The notes beneath the pieces were generated by a model, which saw nothing but the letters and a program-made list of their open reading frames with translations, searched no databases and was not told where the DNA came from. From positions 1-10,440 of the forward strand of contig DSDR01000001.1 of NCBI GenBank assembly GCA_011048645.1: 10,440 nt of DNA, read 5' to 3'. A program made the position numbers and the translations under genes. Shown here piece after piece: positions 8,165 through 10,440 of the stretch. Origin of the DNA: Phycisphaerales bacterium. Its GTDB lineage: Bacteria > Planctomycetota > Phycisphaerae > Sedimentisphaerales > Anaerohalosphaeraceae. Positions within the stretch are counted from its first letter, which is position 1. Each line of letters opens with the position of its first letter.

Positions 8165-8701
8165 GTGAAAAACTCAAAACTAAAAACTAAAAACTCAAAA
8201 CTAATTCGGCGCGCCTTTACGCTCGTGGAATTGATGATCGTCGTAGCCATCCTCGGCATACTGGCCGCCGTCGTCGTCCCCGAATTCCAAAACCACCAGC
8301 AAAAAGCCAAAGAAACCCAGGCAAAAGCCAACCTCAAACTCCTCAGAGAAGCCATCGAAAGATACACCGCCGAACATAACGGCACACCACCGGGATATAT
8401 TAACGGCGCAGCAGGGCCAAGGGGAACATGGTTAATGCAACTGGTTCATTGCACAAATCTGAACGGCCAATACATTTACTCAAAAATCCCGAACGATGAT
8501 TATATCTACGGGCCGTATATAAGCGGTTTTCCAGCAAATCCTTTTAATAAGTTAATTACGGTGATGGACATTCCCGATGATATGGACATGCCTGGAGAGG
8601 CAACCGGTGAAAATGGATGGATTTATAGGCCTAAGACAGGAGAAATACGCCTTGATTATCCGGGAACGGATTCCGAAGGTATAAGTTTATATACCTATTG
8701 A
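8165..8701 (+). CDS. Type II secretion/type IV pilus G-like pseudopilin
   Basis: The 178-residue protein begins with a basic leader and a class III prepilin signal: RRA|FTLVELMIVVAILGILAAVVVP, with cleavage after Ala17 and the invariant Glu5 of the mature form at residue 22. The hydrophobic helix (about 18-41) continues into a helical spine rich in Lys/Gln/Ala (NHQQKAKETQAKANLKLLREAIERY), as in GspG/PulG-like major pseudopilins. The C-terminal part (about 75-178) is Gly/Pro/Tyr-rich and forms the exposed globular head. The start is GTG at 8165: an in-frame TAA occurs at 8153 and no ATG precedes the signal. Residues 2-14 are encoded by a heptamer array. The first half is richer in GC than the second. 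The gene is isolated from any secretion operon and converges on the lipoprotein gene 4 bp away; such stand-alone pseudopilins are common in planctomycetes. Confidence 0.88.
   Translation: MKNSKLKTKNSKLIRRAFTLVELMIVVAILGILAAVVVPEFQNHQQKAKETQAKANLKLLREAIERYTAEHNGTPPGYINGAAGPRGTWLMQLVHCTNLNGQYIYSKIPNDDYIYGPYISGFPANPFNKLITVMDIPDDMDMPGEATGENGWIYRPKTGEIRLDYPGTDSEGISLYTY
8170..8204. repeat. Heptamer array encoding the pseudopilin leader
   Basis: Five exact-period units of AAACTMA (M = A or C). The reading frame passes through them and yields the Lys/Asn/Ser/Leu leader before the prepilin cleavage site. Two looser units may extend it to 8154. Confidence 0.8.
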
Positions 8702-8705
8702 CAGC

Positions 8706-9248
8706 CTATTTGACTTTGCGAAAAAGATAGCGGGTATCTGCGGCATCAGTCAATTGGGGTTGATTTTCAATTGTGGTAGTAACGGTTGAAGTGGCCAGCC
8801 ATTCCGTATTGTCGTTGCTGACCGTCCCTTCAAGAATTTCTGTCATTGTACCGGAAAGCGCCATCCCAGGTACTTCAATACGGTAATCATCAAAATGGAC
8901 AGTGACCTTCAAATTTCGGGTTGCCGGATCATATTCAACCGGCGTTTCTCCAAGTATCATAAAAAGCATTGAACCCGGCGTTTGCCCTTCTTGATGCAGA
9001 CCACCCTGGGCAACATTGATTTTCAAGCCGGCCGCAAAGGTAAATGAAACAAGATCGCCCGCCTCGTCCAGTTCCACCGCTTTACGGCCTGAATCCACCT
9101 GCCAAACACCCGCCAATTCTTTCGGAAAAGCTGTCTGCGCGTTTTGCACGGAAGACTGACAGCCGGACAAAAGGCAAAGGGCAAAAGACAAAAGGAAAAA
9201 GGCAATTTTTAATGCTGAATTACTAATTCTTGAGTCTAAATTCATCAT
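8706..9248 (-). CDS. Putative lipoprotein of unknown function
   Basis: The 180-residue product starts MMNLDSRISNS, followed by a hydrophobic segment (IAFFLLSFALCLL, residues 15-27) and a lipobox LLSGC with the lipid-carrying Cys at 30. It should be exported and anchored in a membrane. After the Cys comes a short Ser/Gln linker, then a beta-rich domain of about 140 residues (ELAGVWQVDSGRKAVELDE, VHFDDYRIEVPGMALSGTM, LEGTVSNDNTEWLATSTVTT) that resembles small lipocalin-like or THAP-like lipoproteins, but I do not recognise a family. The start at 9248 is preceded by AAGGA at a 7-nt distance. The frame is open to an ATG at 9311, but that stretch is intergenic repeat DNA. It is convergent with the pseudopilin gene, and no terminator is visible between them. 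Confidence 0.82.
   Translation of the reverse strand: MMNLDSRISNSALKIAFFLLSFALCLLSGCQSSVQNAQTAFPKELAGVWQVDSGRKAVELDEAGDLVSFTFAAGLKINVAQGGLHQEGQTPGSMLFMILGETPVEYDPATRNLKVTVHFDDYRIEVPGMALSGTMTEILEGTVSNDNTEWLATSTVTTTIENQPQLTDAADTRYLFRKVK
9165..9241. repeat. Eleven-unit heptamer array encoding the lipoprotein signal peptide
   Basis: Read on the minus strand, eleven consecutive 7-bp units are in perfect phase. The first five are mostly ATTNNNA-like (ATTTAGA, CTCAAGA, ATTAGTA, ATTCAGC, ATTAAAA), the sixth is ATTGCCT, and the last five follow TTTKYCY. Together they encode residues from Leu4 to about Leu27/Ser28, the complete n- and h-regions of the signal peptide. Confidence 0.75.
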
Positions 9249-9265
9249 TCTCTGTTCCTTTTTCA

Positions 9266-9292
9266 ACCGCGGATTACACAGATTTGGATTTA
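9266..9292. repeat. CGCGGATTACACAGAT-type 9-bp element
   Basis: Three adjacent nonamers, ACCGCGGAT, TACACAGAT and the diverged TTGGATTTA, form a short 9-bp periodic element between the lipoprotein gene and the CACGAAG elements. I recall similar CGCGGATTACACAGATT sequences in intergenic DNA of unrelated bacteria, but could not check. Confidence 0.5.
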
Positions 9293-9297
9293 CATTA

Positions 9298-9378
9298 ACC
9301 ACAAAGGGCACGAAGAATTCAAATTATTTCTTTGTTATCCCCATCTCTTTCCTTCGTGACCTTCGTGATCTCCGTGGT
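9298..9378. repeat. Inverted pair of NNCACGAAG elements
   Basis: The left arm (9298-9315) has two units, ACCACAAAG and GGCACGAAG. The right arm (9352-9378) is in the opposite orientation and reads on the minus strand as ACCACGGAG, ATCACGAAG and GTCACGAAG. Over 18 bp the arms agree at 14 positions, so a stem-loop with a 36-nt loop is possible. The 9249-9520 gap is made almost entirely of repeat elements. Confidence 0.65.
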
Positions 9379-9407
9379 GAATCTTAACCTCTGTCGCATC
9401 CCCATTA

Positions 9408-9438
9408 TTTTACCACGAAGGACACAAAGAGCACGAAG
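9408..9438. repeat. CACGAAG element, copy A (downstream side of the DUF2283 gene)
   Basis: TTTT followed by three nonamers, ACCACGAAG, GACACAAAG and AGCACGAAG. It is a direct repeat of the element at 10041-10071, identical at 30 of 31 positions. Confidence 0.85.
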
Positions 9439-9450
9439 GTTTTTGGGTTC

Positions 9451-9499
9451 CCAGCGACCGGTTTCCAGCTTTCTTGATGGTTGCCGGCAGCTGGCGGCT
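9451..9499. repeat. GC-rich heptamer array after the DUF2283 gene
   Basis: Seven in-phase units on the plus strand: three CCRGYNN-like (CCAGCGA, CCGGTTT, CCAGCTT), one diverged, then three GGYNGCY-like units (GGTTGCC, GGCAGCT, GGCGGCT). It lies between CACGAAG copy A and the stop of the DUF2283 gene at 9521. Confidence 0.55.
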
Positions 9500-9520
9500 A
9501 ATATCAATTCGTGGCTGACG

Positions 9521-9739
9521 TCATGCCACAATCGTCTCTTTTTGCATCGGCAGTTTGTTCAAGACCAGTTCTTTGAGGTCCACAATCCGGCTGGCATTGT
9601 CCAGATCAATCCCGACAAGATTGCCGTCCTTGTCATAATCCAGTACAACGCCATCCGAGATAACCTTGCTCTCAGTGCTGGGCCTGTCCGCCATGTCAAT
9701 ATAAAGAGAATCTGTGTCCGGATAATAATTTAATTTCAT
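9521..9739 (-). CDS. DUF2283-family protein, candidate antitoxin
   Basis: This 72-residue acidic protein starts MKLNYYPDTDSLYIDMADRP and contains GVVLDYDKDGNLVGIDLDNAS at about 30-50. These are the hallmark strands of the DUF2283 family: x-Y-x-x-x-x-D-x-L-Y-I, then V-x-D-Y-D-x-x-G-N-x-V-G-I-x-x-x-x-A-S. Its length is typical. The ATG overlaps the TGA of the preceding gene as ATGA, which implies coupled translation. The family has no proven biochemical function; its frequent pairing with small RelE/DUF4258-like proteins suggests an antitoxin-like partner, which is inference. CACGAAG elements flank the pair. Confidence 0.85.
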   Translation of the reverse strand: MKLNYYPDTDSLYIDMADRPSTESKVISDGVVLDYDKDGNLVGIDLDNASRIVDLKELVLNKLPMQKETIVA

Positions 9740-9975
9740 GTCTTAAAACTCCTATCGGGAAAAGCGTTATGAATCGTTTTCCTGTCGCTTAAAGTAACGA
9801 CTCTCAATATCCTGCCGCCGAGCTGGTCAACTTTGCCCCAAAAGCGATACCGGTTATTTCCCTGTTTTTCTGTCTTTATCGGATTTTCGATTACCTCAAT
9901 ACACCACTTTTTATCTATATACGGCCGTTTCCGCAAAACTTCATTCAAAAAATAGTCGGTATATTGGTAATCCAT
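9736..9975 (-). CDS. DUF4258-like small protein, candidate toxin
   Basis: This 79-residue basic protein has the pattern YTDYFLNEVLRKRPYIDKKW, ENPIKTEKQGNNRYRFWGKV and LRVVTLSDRKTIHNAFPDR, with a helix-helix-beta-sheet layout resembling the RelE/BrnT/DUF4258 group. Candidate functional residues are the RKRPY stretch (15-19), RYRFW (42-46) and the C-terminal TIHNAFPDR (67-75). It is the first gene of a two-gene unit overlapping the DUF2283 gene by 4 bp. An AAAGGA lies 12 nt before the ATG, rather far. Upstream are a heptamer array and CACGAAG copy B, whose end reads TAAAAT on the minus strand and could serve as a -10 box, but no good -35 is seen. The family assignment is from pattern memory. 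Confidence 0.75.
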   Translation of the reverse strand: MDYQYTDYFLNEVLRKRPYIDKKWCIEVIENPIKTEKQGNNRYRFWGKVDQLGGRILRVVTLSDRKTIHNAFPDRSFKT

Positions 9976-9993
9976 TACAAACGCGGATCCTTT

Positions 9994-10042
9994 CTGACTT
10001 CTATCCTCTAACCTCTATCTTCTGGCTTCCGGCCTCTGCATT
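9994..10042. repeat. Seven-unit heptamer array upstream of the DUF4258-like gene
   Basis: Seven consecutive in-phase units with consensus CYNNCYT (CTGACTT, CTATCCT, CTAACCT, CTATCTT, CTGGCTT, CCGGCCT, CTGCATT). C at position 1 and T at position 7 are constant, while positions 3 and 4 vary. It runs directly into CACGAAG copy B. Confidence 0.8.
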
Positions 10043-10071
10043 TTACCACGAAGGACACGAAGAGCACGAAG
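10041..10071. repeat. CACGAAG element, copy B (upstream side of the DUF4258-like gene)
   Basis: TTTT followed by nonamers ACCACGAAG, GACACGAAG and AGCACGAAG. It is a direct repeat of copy A at 9408-9438 with one mismatch. The two copies bracket the DUF4258/DUF2283 pair with starts 633 bp apart. Confidence 0.85.
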
Positions 10072-10078
10072 ATTTTTT

Positions 10079-10134
10079 GAAACCAAGAACTACGAACTAA
10101 GAACTAATCGTCAATCGTCAATCGTCAATAAAAA
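10079..10134. repeat. Eight-unit composite heptamer array
   Basis: Units in one continuous 7-bp phase: GAAACCA, then AGAACTA, CGAACTA, AGAACTA, then ATCGTCA three times identically, then ATAAAAA. Two different core heptamers share one phase. The array abuts the terminator of the PEP-CTERM gene. Confidence 0.8.
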
Positions 10135-10166
10135 AGAGGCGTCAGCCTCTGCGGCTGCGCCTCTTT
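10128..10166 (-). terminator. Intrinsic terminator of the PEP-CTERM gene
   Basis: On the minus strand a GC-rich stem-loop (AAAGAGGCG...AGCC pairing with GGCT...CGCCTCTTT, 10133-10166, with small internal mismatches) is followed by a T run ending TTTTTTATT. It begins 44 bp past the stop codon at 10211. This is the clearest terminator in the window. Confidence 0.85.
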
Positions 10167-10210
10167 ACACACATTGTCTTTACGAGTTTGGTTAAGCGGA
10201 TCGGTCTCGC

Positions 10211-10440
10211 TTATTTGCGGCGACGCAGAAACAGAGCGCCAAGACCCAGCAGACCCATCGTCATCGGCTCGGGAATAACAGAAACCGTAGTAAAGATATG
10301 CTCTTGGGTGTTTACATCAAGTTCATCAAAAATGATAGTACCGTGTTGTCCGACTACAATAAGATTTGCAAATGCAGGTGTCCCAGCTGCAACAGCCGAG
10401 AAAGCACCGCCCGTCAGACGTGCTTGGTTTGCAGTTGGAG
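10211..10440 (-). CDS. PEP-CTERM sorting-domain protein, C-terminal part (runs off the right edge)
   Basis: The last 75 residues are in the window. They end VIPEPMTMGLLGLGALFLRRRK: a PEP motif, a hydrophobic segment and a basic tail. This is the PEP-CTERM signal, which directs exported proteins to an exosortase-type processing system; the protein should be surface-associated or secreted. Just upstream is a strand-like stretch (LIVVGQHGTIIFDELDVNTQ), similar to the end of beta-sandwich domains such as LamG in planctomycete PEP-CTERM proteins, but the fold cannot be fixed from this fragment. A strong terminator follows. No exosortase gene is in the window. Confidence 0.9.
   Translation of the reverse strand, partial: PTANQARLTGGAFSAVAAGTPAFANLIVVGQHGTIIFDELDVNTQEHIFTTVSVIPEPMTMGLLGLGALFLRRRK

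Noticed and set aside
8038..8385. 115-codon minus-strand frame across the pseudopilin start
   Set aside because: It is antisense to the conserved prepilin signal and runs through octamer and heptamer repeats; no domain is visible.
9249..9311. 21-codon N-terminal extension of the lipoprotein from ATG 9311
   Set aside because: It would be translated from CACGAAG and CGCGGATT repeat DNA, and the ATG at 9248 has a proper ribosome binding site and exposes a normal lipoprotein signal.
9408..10071. Insertion sequence with terminal repeats
   Set aside because: The flanking elements are direct rather than inverted, no transposase lies between them and no target-site duplication can be seen.
9994..10134. 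CRISPR array
   Set aside because: Units are 7-9 bp without spacers of regular length, and there are no cas genes.

Overview
The window looks like a chromosomal segment from a planctomycete, most likely Phycisphaerae-like; this is inference, not proof. The support is a combination: a PEP-CTERM protein with a short VIPEP...RRRK tail, a G-type pseudopilin, a large AsmA-like envelope protein next to a secreted HEAT-repeat protein, and intergenic DNA built from degenerate 7-, 8- and 9-bp tandem units. Almost all genes lie on the minus strand; only the pseudopilin is on the plus strand.

Core part (1-7864). Reading along the minus strand from high to low coordinates, the order is purD (purine synthesis), a 1072-residue AsmA-like protein, a secreted HEAT-repeat protein, tRNA-Thr(GGT) and the 5' part of tuf (EF-Tu). 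Good sigma70-like promoters stand in front of purD (8006-8034), the HEAT gene (3160-3187) and the tRNA-tuf unit (763-791). purD and the AsmA-like gene probably share a transcript. The large number of plus-strand open frames across 1000-6500 are antisense shadows of the two long GC-rich genes.

Accessory part (7865-10440). Upstream of purD lies the C-terminal stub of a HepT/DUF86 toxin gene, cut at the purD promoter. Then come a plus-strand pseudopilin, a convergent lipoprotein gene, a two-gene DUF4258-like/DUF2283 cassette with a 4-bp ATGA overlap that resembles a toxin-antitoxin pair, and the 3' end of a PEP-CTERM gene with a strong terminator.

The most unusual feature is the repeat DNA. Six arrays of degenerate heptamers and several arrays of a 9-bp NNCACGAAG unit fill or border gaps from 6567 onward. 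Two heptamer arrays are coding: one encodes the whole signal peptide of the lipoprotein (eleven in-phase units), the other encodes the basic leader of the pseudopilin. Two nearly identical 31-bp CACGAAG elements in the same orientation bracket the DUF4258/DUF2283 cassette.
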